Part shown: in pieces, positions 16,947 to 26,124 of the stretch | Layout of the letters: each line of letters starts with the position of its first letter | How positions within the stretch are numbered: position 1 is the stretch's first letter | Assembly (NCBI GenBank): GCA_019359445.1 | Contig: JAHHHJ010000013.1 | Location: 1 to 64,000, forward strand | Length of the DNA stretch: 64,000 bases | Direction of reading: 5' to 3' | DNA from: Kastovskya adunca ATA6-11-RM4 | GTDB taxonomy: Bacteria; Cyanobacteriota; Cyanobacteriia; Cyanobacteriales; Coleofasciculaceae | Notes under the pieces: model-generated | Database searches by the model: none | What the model was told of the DNA's origin: nothing | What the model saw: the letters and a program-made list of their open reading frames with translations, nothing else | Program-made: the position numbers and the translations under genes

Positions 16947-17233
16947 ATATTTATCAGTTCCTCTAGAAATATCGCACCATGGGGGGACTTCTTCCAAGTT
17001 GCTTTGTCAGAGCGGCGATCGCACAAAGCAAAGGTAGATCAGGGGAGAATTCTTCCCCTACCCCCTGCTTGATGAAAGCGAGCTTCTAAGAGCAGAACGC
17101 AACTTGGTATCAATTGGGCGCGAGATATTCCTAATCTGTCATGGCGATCGCTGATCTAATTACAGCGTTACTGTTTTCGCAACCCCGGTATGCTGAAGTG
17201 CAGGTGTTGCAAATACTACCAGGAGAGTCAAAC

Positions 17234-17641
17234 ATGACCTATTGGCTGCTGAAGAGCGAGCCACAGGAATACGCCTACGCCGATTTGGAGCGAGAAAAAA
17301 AGACCGTTTGGAATGGAGTAAAAAATCCTCTCGCCTTGAAGCACATGCGAACAATGCAACCCTTTGACCTAGGGCTGTTTTACCACACGGGCAAAGAGCG
17401 ACGAATCGTTGGCATTGTGGAAGTAATTTCGTCGCCCTATCCCGATCCAGCGCTAAGCGATCCAAAACGTGTGGTTATCGATATCCAGGCAAAAGGCTTA
17501 CTTGCTAAACCTGTCACCCTGGCACAAATTAAACAGGATACTCAGTTTACAGACTTTGACTTGCTTCGTATCCCCCGGCTTTCCGTTGTTCCCGTGGCAG
17601 AATCCTACTGGCATCGGATTTTACAACTGACGACGGAATAG
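17234..17641 (+). CDS. EVE-domain protein
   Basis: The product of about 135 residues has the EVE/PUA-like signature: YWLLKSEPQEYAYADLE at the start, TVWNGVKNPLALKHMR, then DLGLFYHTGKERRIVGIVEV. EVE domains are linked to binding modified bases in RNA or DNA. The start is ATG 17234, supported by CAGGAGAG nine bases upstream; the frame is open further upstream to 17141 but without conserved sequence. Confidence 0.93.
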   Translation: MTYWLLKSEPQEYAYADLEREKKTVWNGVKNPLALKHMRTMQPFDLGLFYHTGKERRIVGIVEVISSPYPDPALSDPKRVVIDIQAKGLLAKPVTLAQIKQDTQFTDFDLLRIPRLSVVPVAESYWHRILQLTTE

Positions 17642-17719
17642 TCATTTGAAATTAGCGATCGCCCGATTTCGTCATAACAGACAGGTTTGATTTTCTAAAG
17701 AAGCCTTAAAGTAAAAAGA

Positions 17720-19249
17720 ATGATTTCTTCACAACTAATGGCTGATGGAACCGCCTGGGTGCAATTGTTAGCCCCAACAACCAACTCACTTTCGTCTTTC
17801 TACTCTCATCTGCCCCTGCTGGCAACGGCAGCCGAAACCGAGGCAGAAACAGTATCTGAGTCCCTGATTGTTGCCGGAGTGCTGCTCAGTTTAGTTGTTA
17901 TTTACTTTGCCAGCAAAGTCGGTGGTGAGCTGTGTGCTCGGATTAACTTACCGCCCGTTTTAGGAGAATTGGTAGGTGGCGTCGTCGTAGGAGTTTCTGC
18001 CCTACATTTGCTGGTTTTCCCCGAAGGTGGTGCCGAGGCAAGCAGCTCAATGCTGGTGAACTTTCTCCAAACCACAGCGGGTCTAAGCCCAGAAGCCGCC
18101 TTCTCTGTGTTTAAGTCCCAGAGCGAAGTAATTTCAGTTCTAGCCGAACTTGGCGTTGTCATTTTACTGTTTGAAATTGGTCTGGAATCTGACCTACAAG
18201 AACTGATCCGCGTCGGTCCCCAAGCAGCGGTAGTTGCTGTCGTGGGAGTCGTCGTTCCCTTTGCAGCAGGAACACTGGGTCTGATTTATTTGTTTGGGAT
18301 TCCTGCTGTGCCTGCTATCTTTGCTGGAGCAGCCCTGACCGCAACGAGTATTGGTATTACCGCCAAGGTTTTGGCAGAACTGGGGCGTCTCAGTTCTAAA
18401 GAAGGTCAGATTATTATTGGTGCGGCTGTTCTGGATGATGTTTTAGGCATTATCGTGCTGGCGGTTGTTGCCAGTCTGGCAAAGACGGGCGAAATCGTCG
18501 TCACCAACGTTATCTATCTGATCATCAGTGCGGCAGTTTTCCTAGTTGGCGCAATTCTAGTCGGTCGTTTTCTCGGCCCCTACTTTGTGGCGTTGGTCAA
18601 TCAAATGAGGACTCGCGGTCAGGTGTTACTGACAGCGTTGATTTTTGCCTTTATCTTGTCTTATGCCGCCGCCGCAATTCAGTTAGAGGCAATTTTGGGT
18701 GCCTTTGCAGCGGGTTTAATTCTGGCAGAAACGGATAAACGCCGGGAATTGGAAGAACAAGTCATTCCCCTTGCTGATTTTTTGGTGCCAATTTTCTTTG
18801 TGACAGTCGGAGCAAGAACAGACTTGAGTGTCTTGAACCCAGCCATTCCCAGCAACCGGGAAGGTTTGATTCTTGCTACTTTCCTGATTGTTGTAGCGAT
18901 AGTGGGTAAAGTTGTCACGGGCTTCACTGTGTTTGGTCAACCTGGTATCAACCGCTTGGCAATTGGGGTCGGCATGATTCCCCGTGGCGAAGTGGGACTG
19001 GTCTTTGCCGGGGTTGGTGCGGCGAGTGGGGCGCTCTCCGAAGCAACAGAGGCGGCGATTATTATGATGGTGATTTTAACTACATTTATCGCACCCCCTT
19101 TGCTAAGGCTTGTGTTTGAAGAGCCAGCGGAGGTGACGACGCCATCAAGTACCAAATCCATTGAGGGTGGTGCGACAGGGGCGGTGGCTATGGATTCAAC
19201 GATGAAGGCTGAAAATGAATCAGAAGCTGTTGAGACAGCAGGAGAATAG
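17720..19249 (+). CDS. Cation:proton antiporter, CPA2/KefB-type
   Basis: The 509-residue protein has about 12-13 membrane segments. Family landmarks are LPPVLGELVGGVVVGVS, the LAELGVVILLFEIGLESDL stretch, ALTATSIGITAKVLAELG, and VLDDVLGIIVLAV with the paired acidic residues of the ion site. A GMIPRGEVGLVFAGVG segment lies near the C-terminus. It has no RCK/TrkA-N domain, only a short hydrophilic tail. It is likely a Na+ or K+/H+ antiporter in the plasma or thylakoid membrane; the ion is not determined. Transcribed alone. Confidence 0.92.
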   Translation: MISSQLMADGTAWVQLLAPTTNSLSSFYSHLPLLATAAETEAETVSESLIVAGVLLSLVVIYFASKVGGELCARINLPPVLGELVGGVVVGVSALHLLVFPEGGAEASSSMLVNFLQTTAGLSPEAAFSVFKSQSEVISVLAELGVVILLFEIGLESDLQELIRVGPQAAVVAVVGVVVPFAAGTLGLIYLFGIPAVPAIFAGAALTATSIGITAKVLAELGRLSSKEGQIIIGAAVLDDVLGIIVLAVVASLAKTGEIVVTNVIYLIISAAVFLVGAILVGRFLGPYFVALVNQMRTRGQVLLTALIFAFILSYAAAAIQLEAILGAFAAGLILAETDKRRELEEQVIPLADFLVPIFFVTVGARTDLSVLNPAIPSNREGLILATFLIVVAIVGKVVTGFTVFGQPGINRLAIGVGMIPRGEVGLVFAGVGAASGALSEATEAAIIMMVILTTFIAPPLLRLVFEEPAEVTTPSSTKSIEGGATGAVAMDSTMKAENESEAVETAGE

Positions 19250-19619
19250 CCCCAAGGTTAGACAGATGCGTTGCCGCGATTTTGACAAGTGGCAAGGCCA
19301 TAAATTTCCGGCTGGGGAGGCGATGAAAAATAGTTGTTTTGGGGTTAACCCTGTATACTATTTCTCCTGATTAAGTTCCAGAGTTTACGTCCGCAAGTGG
19401 TGTACTGTCACAGCAGACAAGCTTAGGGTAGTCATCTAACTGGTTTGGTGCGCTTCTACCTACTCCCGTGGCGGTAGATAGGAGCGCAGTGGAAAATTGT
19501 GAAATTGTCTTGCACATCAGGGAAAAAGTTCAGCACAGTTTTCATAACAATGTCCTAGTGGAACGCCAATCCAGAACAGCACAAGCTACGGCACCACATT
19601 TTCAACAGGAGCAATAATT
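19250..19619 (+). other. Intergenic region upstream of the amidase gene
   Basis: These 370 nt have no credible ORF. Apart from the strong hairpin at 19449-19488 nothing recognisable is seen. It probably holds the amidase promoter and a long 5' UTR. Confidence 0.5.
19449..19488 (+). other. Strong hairpin in the leader region of the amidase gene
   Basis: TGCGCTTCTACCTAC (19449-19463) pairs with GTAGATAGGAGCGCA (19474-19488): 14 of 15 pairs including one G-U, with one C-A mismatch and a 10-nt loop. No T-run follows, so it is not a standard terminator. It is either part of a small RNA or a leader structure. Confidence 0.6.
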
Positions 19620-21488
19620 GTGAGATTTCAGTGGCTACTGCTACTTTCCAGTTTGTGGAGCGTTTTACTATTTTCCCTACCCGCTGACGCAGCGAGACTC
19701 CTACTCTGGCGTTTTGATGCTAGTCAGAACCGATTGGTGTTTACCACGGAAGGTGGGGTTCAACCGAAAGCCCAACTGATTGCTGATCCAACGCGCTTAG
19801 TGATTGATTTACCCGGCACAACTTTGGGGCGTGCAACGGTCAATCAAACAGTCGGCGGGGCAATTCGGGAAGTACGAGTAGGGCAGTTTGATGCCCAAAC
19901 TACTCGCATTGTGGTGGAGCTAGCACCGGGTTATACTCTCGACCCCCAACAAGTGAAGTTTCAAGGGGCGTCCCCCAGCCAGTGGTCGGTGCAATTACCA
20001 GCGCCCCAGCGTCTAGCACCATCAACGAGTACGAGTCCGCCACCACCACCTACCCGACCGCCAGCGAATAATCCTCCCCGTAGCCGACCGCCAGCGAATA
20101 ATCCCCCTCCGCGAAGCGAAGCTCCCCCGTCTCAACCCGCTACTGGGGGAACAACAGCCGGGATGATTTTAGACAGTTTCCAGGTGACGCGGGATGGCTT
20201 TTTTGTCCGTACCCGTGGCGGAGAACCAGAAAATATTCAGGTCAGGCGGAGTCGCGATCGCCAAACGATTGATATTGATGTCAAAGGTGCATCCCTCTCT
20301 TCCCGCTTGAGCGCTCAGGAAGTCGCTGTTAATCGCTTTGGTGTCAGTCAGCTAAAATTTTCCCAAGAGCAATCCTCGCCTCCCACAGTACGGATGTCAC
20401 TCAAGGTGACGCGGGAGAGTCCGGATTGGGGCGCGAGCTTTAATAGCGTGGGCGGTCTGGTAGTGCTGCCGCAAGGCCCAGTAGCCGTCTTGGTTAATGA
20501 TTCATCGTCTGCCCCAACAACGCCGCCAGCAAAAGCTTCTGAGCAGCTAGCCACAATTGATGCCGTGGAACTGAGCAACAACGGTACTCAACTCCTGATT
20601 CGCGCCAATCAAAGCATCAGGGCAAGCAGTCGTTGGGAACGTTCTGTCAATGCTTACCAAATCACGATTCCTAATGCCAAGCTAGCAGACAACGTTAGAG
20701 GCCCGCAGCTTGATGAAAACAGTTCTGTTTCCCAAATTCGTATCCGTCAGCAAAACCCGCAAACGGTAGTAATTTTGGTACAACCGAGGGCGGGTGTGCA
20801 GGTGGGAGAGCTAAATCAACCCAGCGAGCAGTTTTTGGCGCTGGAACTGCGACGGGAAAGACCAAGGACGCCAAACCTTGGATCGATTCCCGTACCGCCC
20901 CCTACTTCTAATACACCCACCGCACCCCTACCTCGCGTCCCAAATTCTCGCGTGGTGGTCATTGTTGACCCCGGTCACGGGGGCAAAGACCCCGGTACGA
21001 TTGGGATTGGCGGCGTGTACGAAAAAAATATTATCTTGCCAATTTCTCAAGAAGTTGCCGCACTCCTAGAAAGGCAGGGAGTGCAGGCGGTGCTAACCCG
21101 TAATGCTGACTATTTCGTTGATTTAGCCCCCCGCGTGGCGATGGCAGAGCGAACAGGAGCAGATCTATTTGTCAGCATCCATGCCAATGCGATTAACCTC
21201 AGCCGCCCAGATGTTAATGGACTCGAAACCTATTATTATTCCAGCGGTCAAGGTCTTGCCCAGACCATCCACAATAGTATTTTGCAAAATGTCCAGGTGG
21301 GAGACCGGGGCGTGCGACGGGCAAGGTTTTATGTGCTGAGGAATACCTCTATGCCATCGGTGTTGGTGGAAGTGGGTTTTCTCACAGGGCGCGACGATTT
21401 CGTGAAATTATCCAACCCGACTTACCGCAGTCAGATGGCACAGGCGATCGCTCGCGGTATCCTACAGTACATTCAGCAAAGTCTATAA
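19620..21488 (+). CDS. amiC: N-acetylmuramoyl-L-alanine amidase with AMIN domains
   Basis: This 622-residue exported enzyme cleaves the bond between MurNAc and the stem peptide at the septum. In order it has a signal peptide (to about residue 24), an AMIN domain (about 27-115) and a Pro/Asn-rich linker (about 133-175) with repeated 'RPPANNPPRS' units. AMIN-like regions follow (about 183-290 and 320-410). The zinc-dependent Amidase_3 domain begins near 443 with VDPGHGGKDPGT, Glu in VYEKNI, FVSIHANA and the catalytic Glu in LVEVGFLTG. The start is GTG 19620. It lies 13 nt upstream of murI and is probably co-transcribed, a peptidoglycan pair. In filamentous cyanobacteria AmiC homologues also drill septal nanopores for cell-cell channels. 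Confidence 0.94.
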   Translation: MRFQWLLLLSSLWSVLLFSLPADAARLLLWRFDASQNRLVFTTEGGVQPKAQLIADPTRLVIDLPGTTLGRATVNQTVGGAIREVRVGQFDAQTTRIVVELAPGYTLDPQQVKFQGASPSQWSVQLPAPQRLAPSTSTSPPPPPTRPPANNPPRSRPPANNPPPRSEAPPSQPATGGTTAGMILDSFQVTRDGFFVRTRGGEPENIQVRRSRDRQTIDIDVKGASLSSRLSAQEVAVNRFGVSQLKFSQEQSSPPTVRMSLKVTRESPDWGASFNSVGGLVVLPQGPVAVLVNDSSSAPTTPPAKASEQLATIDAVELSNNGTQLLIRANQSIRASSRWERSVNAYQITIPNAKLADNVRGPQLDENSSVSQIRIRQQNPQTVVILVQPRAGVQVGELNQPSEQFLALELRRERPRTPNLGSIPVPPPTSNTPTAPLPRVPNSRVVVIVDPGHGGKDPGTIGIGGVYEKNIILPISQEVAALLERQGVQAVLTRNADYFVDLAPRVAMAERTGADLFVSIHANAINLSRPDVNGLETYYYSSGQGLAQTIHNSILQNVQVGDRGVRRARFYVLRNTSMPSVLVEVGFLTGRDDFVKLSNPTYRSQMAQAIARGILQYIQQSL

Positions 21489-21501
21489 ACTATAACTAAC
21501 G

Positions 21502-22434
21502 GTGTCTAACTCTTCACCTCTTCCCTCACCTGAGTCTCAACCCAACCCCTTGTCTTCAACCGTAACCAGAGAAGCCTTAAGCGCTGCATCTATTAGTGGG
21601 CGAGATTCCTCTCGCCATTGCATTGGCATTTTTGACAGCGGTGTTGGTGGACTGACGGTTTTGCGAGAACTTTATCGTCAGCTTCCCAACGAATCGATTC
21701 TTTACTTTGCTGACACCGCCCGTCTTCCCTACGGAACTCGAACGCCTGCAGAAATTCGCCAGTTCTGTTTTGAGATTTTGAGCTGGATGATGCAGCAGGA
21801 CGTAAAGATGGTGATTATGGCATGTAACACCAGTTCTGCCTTAGCGTTGGAAGCCGTTCAATCAGAGTTTGATGTGCCCATCTTGGGACTAATTCTGCCG
21901 GGAGCCCGCGCTGCGGTGAAACAAGGCAAGCGCATCGGTGTAATTGCTACCCCCGCCACCGCTGCTAGCCATGCCTATCGACGAGCGATTACGGAGATTG
22001 ATGCCACGGCTCAAGTCTGGCAAGTCGGTTGTCCGGAATTTGTCCCTCTAGTGGAGCAAAATCGCTTACACGACCCCTACACCATTGAAGTCGCGCGGCA
22101 GTACTTAGCTCCCCTTCTAGAGCAGCAAATCGATACGTTGGTTTATGGTTGTACCCATTACCCGCACCTCGCCCCCATAGTGCGAAGGATTTTGCCTCCG
22201 TTAGTGAAGACGGTGAACCCCGCAGAATATGTGGTGACAGCGGCAGTCCAAGAGTTAGATTTAACCGGGCTACGCAACAGTTGGGCACCAATGCCAACTC
22301 GCTTTTGCGTTAGCGGTTCTCCCGAACAATTCGCGCAATTGTCGGTACAATGGCTCGGTTGCACTCCCAAGGTGGAAAAAGTATCACTACCTGTGGTGTT
22401 TCCCCCGAAAGCTCCTTTAGAACCTGTGGACTAA
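21502..22434 (+). CDS. murI: Glutamate racemase MurI
   Basis: MurI makes D-glutamate for peptidoglycan. The 310-residue protein has FDSGVGGLTVLREL near residue 43, the first catalytic cysteine in MACNTSSALA and the second in YGCTHYPHL. It starts at GTG 21502, 13 nt after the amidase stop, with a 35-40 residue low-complexity leader before the fold; translation might begin later within that leader. The murI-sds neighbourhood is common in cyanobacteria. Confidence 0.95.
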   Translation: MSNSSPLPSPESQPNPLSSTVTREALSAASISGRDSSRHCIGIFDSGVGGLTVLRELYRQLPNESILYFADTARLPYGTRTPAEIRQFCFEILSWMMQQDVKMVIMACNTSSALALEAVQSEFDVPILGLILPGARAAVKQGKRIGVIATPATAASHAYRRAITEIDATAQVWQVGCPEFVPLVEQNRLHDPYTIEVARQYLAPLLEQQIDTLVYGCTHYPHLAPIVRRILPPLVKTVNPAEYVVTAAVQELDLTGLRNSWAPMPTRFCVSGSPEQFAQLSVQWLGCTPKVEKVSLPVVFPPKAPLEPVD

Positions 22435-22592
22435 AAAGGTAAAAAGGGGCAAAGTGGTTCTCCCCATCCTGTTCTTGTTCTTGAAGGGGCACTGTTGGTT
22501 GAGCTGATATATAAGGGCGATCGCGTTTTCTCTAGCAGCAATTCATCCAGCGATCGCCTGATGACCGCCCTCTGCATCTGCCTATGGGTTAG

Positions 22593-22826
22593 CTAATGAG
22601 CACTAGTCGCTTCTTGAATAGTTTGCGGAGTCGTATGTGTGGTATCATTGTCGGTCTGAGCGGCTGGCTCTGAAGGCAAATAATCACTGTAGATGTCAGA
22701 GAAGGAATTAGACGAATACGGGGAAGGCTTGATGGCTCGTTGTGCCAGCATCAGCAGCAAATAAATGGTCAGTAAGTAACCAGTAGCAAGAAGAGGAATA
22801 ATTACAGGCATGTCACCGTAAGTCAT
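22593..22826 (-). CDS. Small predicted membrane protein, function unknown
   Basis: The 77-residue frame has one N-terminal membrane segment (about 7-30, VIIPLLATGYLLTIYLLLML) with a basic residue just after it, then a hydrophilic Ser/Thr/Asp-rich tail. That is a plausible single-span protein. It sits alone on the minus strand between murI and sds. No recognisable family and no clear Shine-Dalgarno sequence; start Met1 or Met6 are both possible. Confidence 0.5.
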   Translation of the reverse strand: MTYGDMPVIIPLLATGYLLTIYLLLMLAQRAIKPSPYSSNSFSDIYSDYLPSEPAAQTDNDTTHTTPQTIQEATSAH

Positions 22827-23388
22827 GTCGTGGGCAGGAGAGGAGGAATAAGTTTTTAATACAAAAGTTCACACAAACCAGCTCTTAAGCACAAAAATGC
22901 TCAGAGGTCTGTTATTTACAATAGAGCGAGGGACGCAAGCGCATCCCGTCACCGTTATTTAGTTCCTGTCATACCGGATGGTTGCCAGGAATCTAAGCTT
23001 GTTCAGCAATACTACCGAACTGAAAGTCAAATATCAAAACTGACAATGACTTCTATGAGAAAATAAGCCTAGGCTTATTTATTAAATATCAGGCTACTGC
23101 AACCTACGTCAAACTAACTCAACTCGTAGGTATCATCTTTCCACTTTTAACTGAAATTCCAGTCAAAATAGGCGTATTAATTTTTTCAAACCCTTACTAT
23201 TAGACTAACACAAGATTTCCCTTTATCTGCGTGAATTTCTTTATATATTTAATCAAGTTGGTACAAGTTGCCAAAAGTATGCACCCTGCCATTGACAAAA
23301 CAAAACTTTCCTGTAGGGAACGCTTCGCTTAGAATTAATGAAAGAATATGTAAACTTTCGTAACTATCCATCCTGAGTCGGCTAATCC
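22827..23388. other. Intergenic region upstream of sds
   Basis: About 560 nt without a credible gene, AT-rich in its right half. It must contain promoters for the small minus-strand gene and for sds. No conserved element recognised. Confidence 0.5.
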
Positions 23389-24360
23389 ATGACCTCAGTA
23401 ACATCTCTCTTTGCTCCAGTAGAAACAGACCTCACTGTCTTGACCGACAACTTGAAAAATCTTGTAGGTACCCGTCACCCCATCCTGTACGCTGCCGCTG
23501 AACACTTATTCGGGGCTGGGGGCAAACGGGTAAGACCAGCAATCGTCCTGTTGATTTCACGGGCAACGATGCTGGATCAAGATATTACCCCCCGCCATCG
23601 GCGTCTAGCCGAAATTACCGAAATGATTCACACGGCTAGCTTGGTGCATGACGATGTTGTCGATGGTTCTGAGATGCGACGCAACGTCCCTACCGTTAAC
23701 CGCTTGTTCACCAATGGCGTAGCGGTGTTAGCGGGAGATTTTCTCTTTGGTCAGTCGGCTTGGTATCTGGCGAATCTTGACAACCTGGAGGTAGTGAAGC
23801 TGCTTTCAAAAGTGATTAAAAATATGGCAGAAGGAGAAATTCAGCAAGCCTTGAATCGGTTTGATACCAGCTTGTCGATCGATGACTATTTGGAGAAGAC
23901 CTATAACAAAACCGCCTCCCTAATTGCCAATAGTTCTAAGTCGGCGGGGCTACTGAGTGATGTTAGCCCAGAACTAGCGGACAACTTGTACCGCTACGGG
24001 CGTTATGTAGGGCTGGCATTCCAAATTGTTGATGACATTTTGGATTTTACGGGTTCGACAGAAGCCTTGGGCAAACCAGCGGGTTCTGATTTAATCAGCG
24101 GCAATCTTACCGCCCCTGTGCTGTATGCCATGGAAGAGAAACCCTATCTAGAGGGGCTAATCGAGCGGGAGTTTGCCCAGCCGGGTGATATCGAGCAGGC
24201 GATCGCCCTTGTGAAGGAAAGTCGTGGAATTGAGCGCTCTCGCGAATTAGCAGCCGACTACGCCAAAATAGCCGTGGAAAGCTTGAAAGAACTCAAACCA
24301 TCTGAGTCTTGCGAAGCGTTAATTAATCTCACTGACTATGTCCTCAGCCGCTTGTACTAA
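23389..24360 (+). CDS. sds: All-trans long-chain polyprenyl (solanesyl) diphosphate synthase
   Basis: The 323-residue enzyme extends isoprenoid chains to the C40-45 tail used for plastoquinone. It has the first Asp-rich motif HDDVVDGSEMRR, FARM-region residues LVHDD, and the second Asp-rich motif DDILDFTG, with KPAGSDLISGNLTAP near the C-terminal third. The GKRVRPAIVLL start segment is also typical. Chain length is inferred from similarity to cyanobacterial Sds proteins rather than proven. Single gene with a hairpin 87 nt after its stop. Confidence 0.9.
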   Translation: MTSVTSLFAPVETDLTVLTDNLKNLVGTRHPILYAAAEHLFGAGGKRVRPAIVLLISRATMLDQDITPRHRRLAEITEMIHTASLVHDDVVDGSEMRRNVPTVNRLFTNGVAVLAGDFLFGQSAWYLANLDNLEVVKLLSKVIKNMAEGEIQQALNRFDTSLSIDDYLEKTYNKTASLIANSSKSAGLLSDVSPELADNLYRYGRYVGLAFQIVDDILDFTGSTEALGKPAGSDLISGNLTAPVLYAMEEKPYLEGLIEREFAQPGDIEQAIALVKESRGIERSRELAADYAKIAVESLKELKPSESCEALINLTDYVLSRLY

Positions 24361-24446
24361 TCCTGATGAGGCGATCGCCGTATCCTCTCTCTACATTGAG
24401 AGTCCACCAATGTTGAGTCCTACAGCCCTAAGTAACAATAGGCTTT

Positions 24447-24468
24447 CTTTCAATTCAAGAATTGAAAG
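24447..24468. terminator. Near-perfect palindrome after sds, possible terminator
   Basis: CTTTCAATTC and GAATTGAAAG are separated by only two bases, so the tip must open when folded. It lies between the convergent sds gene and the 24700-26124 gene. No T-run follows, so termination is uncertain. Confidence 0.45.
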
Positions 24469-24699
24469 CTTGTGAAGTCTCTCTTGTAGTCCAGTAGGTG
24501 ACAGGCTCTTTTTAGTCAATAACATTCTAGAAGTAGAAGCTGATATTAAAAATTAGGTTTTACTTTTTAGTGTAAAAAATTAAACTTTAGCGATTTTGGG
24601 AGAATTATATTTAAAGAGTTTTCTTGAAAACTAACACAGGTTTATAAAATAGCTTAAAAGTTATGTAGCAAGCTTTTAGGGGCTTTGCCGTCTTTTTTC

Positions 24700-26124
24700 C
24701 TATTCAGTTACATCGACTACTGGTACAGGTTTTCTTCTCTCTTGAGAAAAAATCCGGTAGTAACTAGGATCTAACTTCACTGGAGATGTAGGATTTTCCT
24801 TCAACATATTCACTAGGTTGTATTGCACATTGTCTGCATAAATAGTCAGCGTAACTCTAAGAATTTCCAAAAAACGAATTAGCCAGTCGCACTCAGATTC
24901 CGTCTGACTTTCATAGTATTGAATCAGCTTGGCTAAGCAGCATTCTAAATGGGTATAAGTTGGTCTGCATAGCAAAACAATTTTTAGCAGGAGAATCGCT
25001 AAAGTTAAGGTGTTTCTTTGCGTTGCTAACAACATGAACAGTGGCGAAGGTTCTCCTTGACTAGTAACTGTTAAATATTCGATAACCCGATTACAAGTTC
25101 TCAGGAGAATATTATTGTCCCAGATCTCTTCGTCATAGTTTTCATAGATATGTGTCATTTGCTCAGTGAGCTGAGTCTTCAGAATTTCTGCTAACCCTTG
25201 ATTATCTAAGGAAAAGACTAAATACTTAATCAGACTTTGTTTGAAACTTTTATAATTAGTTCCATGGGTTTGCTTGAGAAAAATATTTGCTAAATTGGCA
25301 TAGCTAAATGAACCACGCTTAACTAAAATTTTTTGAATTAAACGCAGTACTTCATCACCGAGAACAGTGGGGTTGGCTGAAGTGTTTTCTTTAACCACCA
25401 TCGACTGAGAACGAGCAGTATACATCGCCAACTGAAACTTGAATTGTTCTTTGAGTTGATCGGAACGAGTTCGAGCCGCTTCCCGTTGTTCTACAGGTTT
25501 TTCAGTATCAACGGCCTGAGAAACCAGCAAGTAAGAACTATAGCGATGGCTCCAGTGACGTTGCTCCGAATTATCATATTTAGAAACAAAAACCTTTAGT
25601 TCTTGATAATCCTGGCTGTTGACAAAATTGATTCGCCAAAGCTTCAGACGTCTAAGCATCGGAGCCGCAGGAACTTTTGTGTCTAAACCTTGAGGCAGAA
25701 GTTCAACTAAATTCTGAATGTATTGATACGATCTAGCTGCACTCCAATTATTAACAAGAATATAAATTGAACGTTTGAACGTATTAATAAAGTCTTCTTC
25801 TTGATCTGCCGCAATGATCACCTCTAGCGCTTTGCGATGCGTTGAGTTGATCGCAACAGTCGGTTCAATAAATAAATGTTTGAATTGATTTAAAACTGAC
25901 TCGGGTGCACTTTGCTTGATAATATCTAGAAAGAAGTGGCAGATGAATTCCTGCGCTTGTATTAGAGAAAAAATTTGTCCGGATGTAGTTGAGTTGAGAT
26001 TTTTTTGGGAATCATAATCTTTGGCTAGACTCTTTGTACTAGCCTGGTTCGGAACCTGATTATGCTTAGTGGTAAATTGGTGAGAAAAATCGATAAGGGT
26101 CATCGCGCACTCGGAGAATTCCAT
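24700..26124 (-). CDS. Hypothetical protein, mostly helical, 474 residues
   Basis: I do not recognise this family. The product is soluble, without membrane segment or signal. The first 80 residues are Ser/Asn/Gln-rich; the rest looks like a long alpha-helical array (FKRSIYILVNNWSAARSYQYI, ILLLKIVLLCRPTYTHLECC). The open frame is long and undisturbed, supporting a real gene. ATG 26124 is the longest start; ATG 26103 (MTLIDFSHQF) is also plausible. It is a single gene with large non-coding stretches on both sides. Confidence 0.7.
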   Translation of the reverse strand: MEFSECAMTLIDFSHQFTTKHNQVPNQASTKSLAKDYDSQKNLNSTTSGQIFSLIQAQEFICHFFLDIIKQSAPESVLNQFKHLFIEPTVAINSTHRKALEVIIAADQEEDFINTFKRSIYILVNNWSAARSYQYIQNLVELLPQGLDTKVPAAPMLRRLKLWRINFVNSQDYQELKVFVSKYDNSEQRHWSHRYSSYLLVSQAVDTEKPVEQREAARTRSDQLKEQFKFQLAMYTARSQSMVVKENTSANPTVLGDEVLRLIQKILVKRGSFSYANLANIFLKQTHGTNYKSFKQSLIKYLVFSLDNQGLAEILKTQLTEQMTHIYENYDEEIWDNNILLRTCNRVIEYLTVTSQGEPSPLFMLLATQRNTLTLAILLLKIVLLCRPTYTHLECCLAKLIQYYESQTESECDWLIRFLEILRVTLTIYADNVQYNLVNMLKENPTSPVKLDPSYYRIFSQERRKPVPVVDVTE

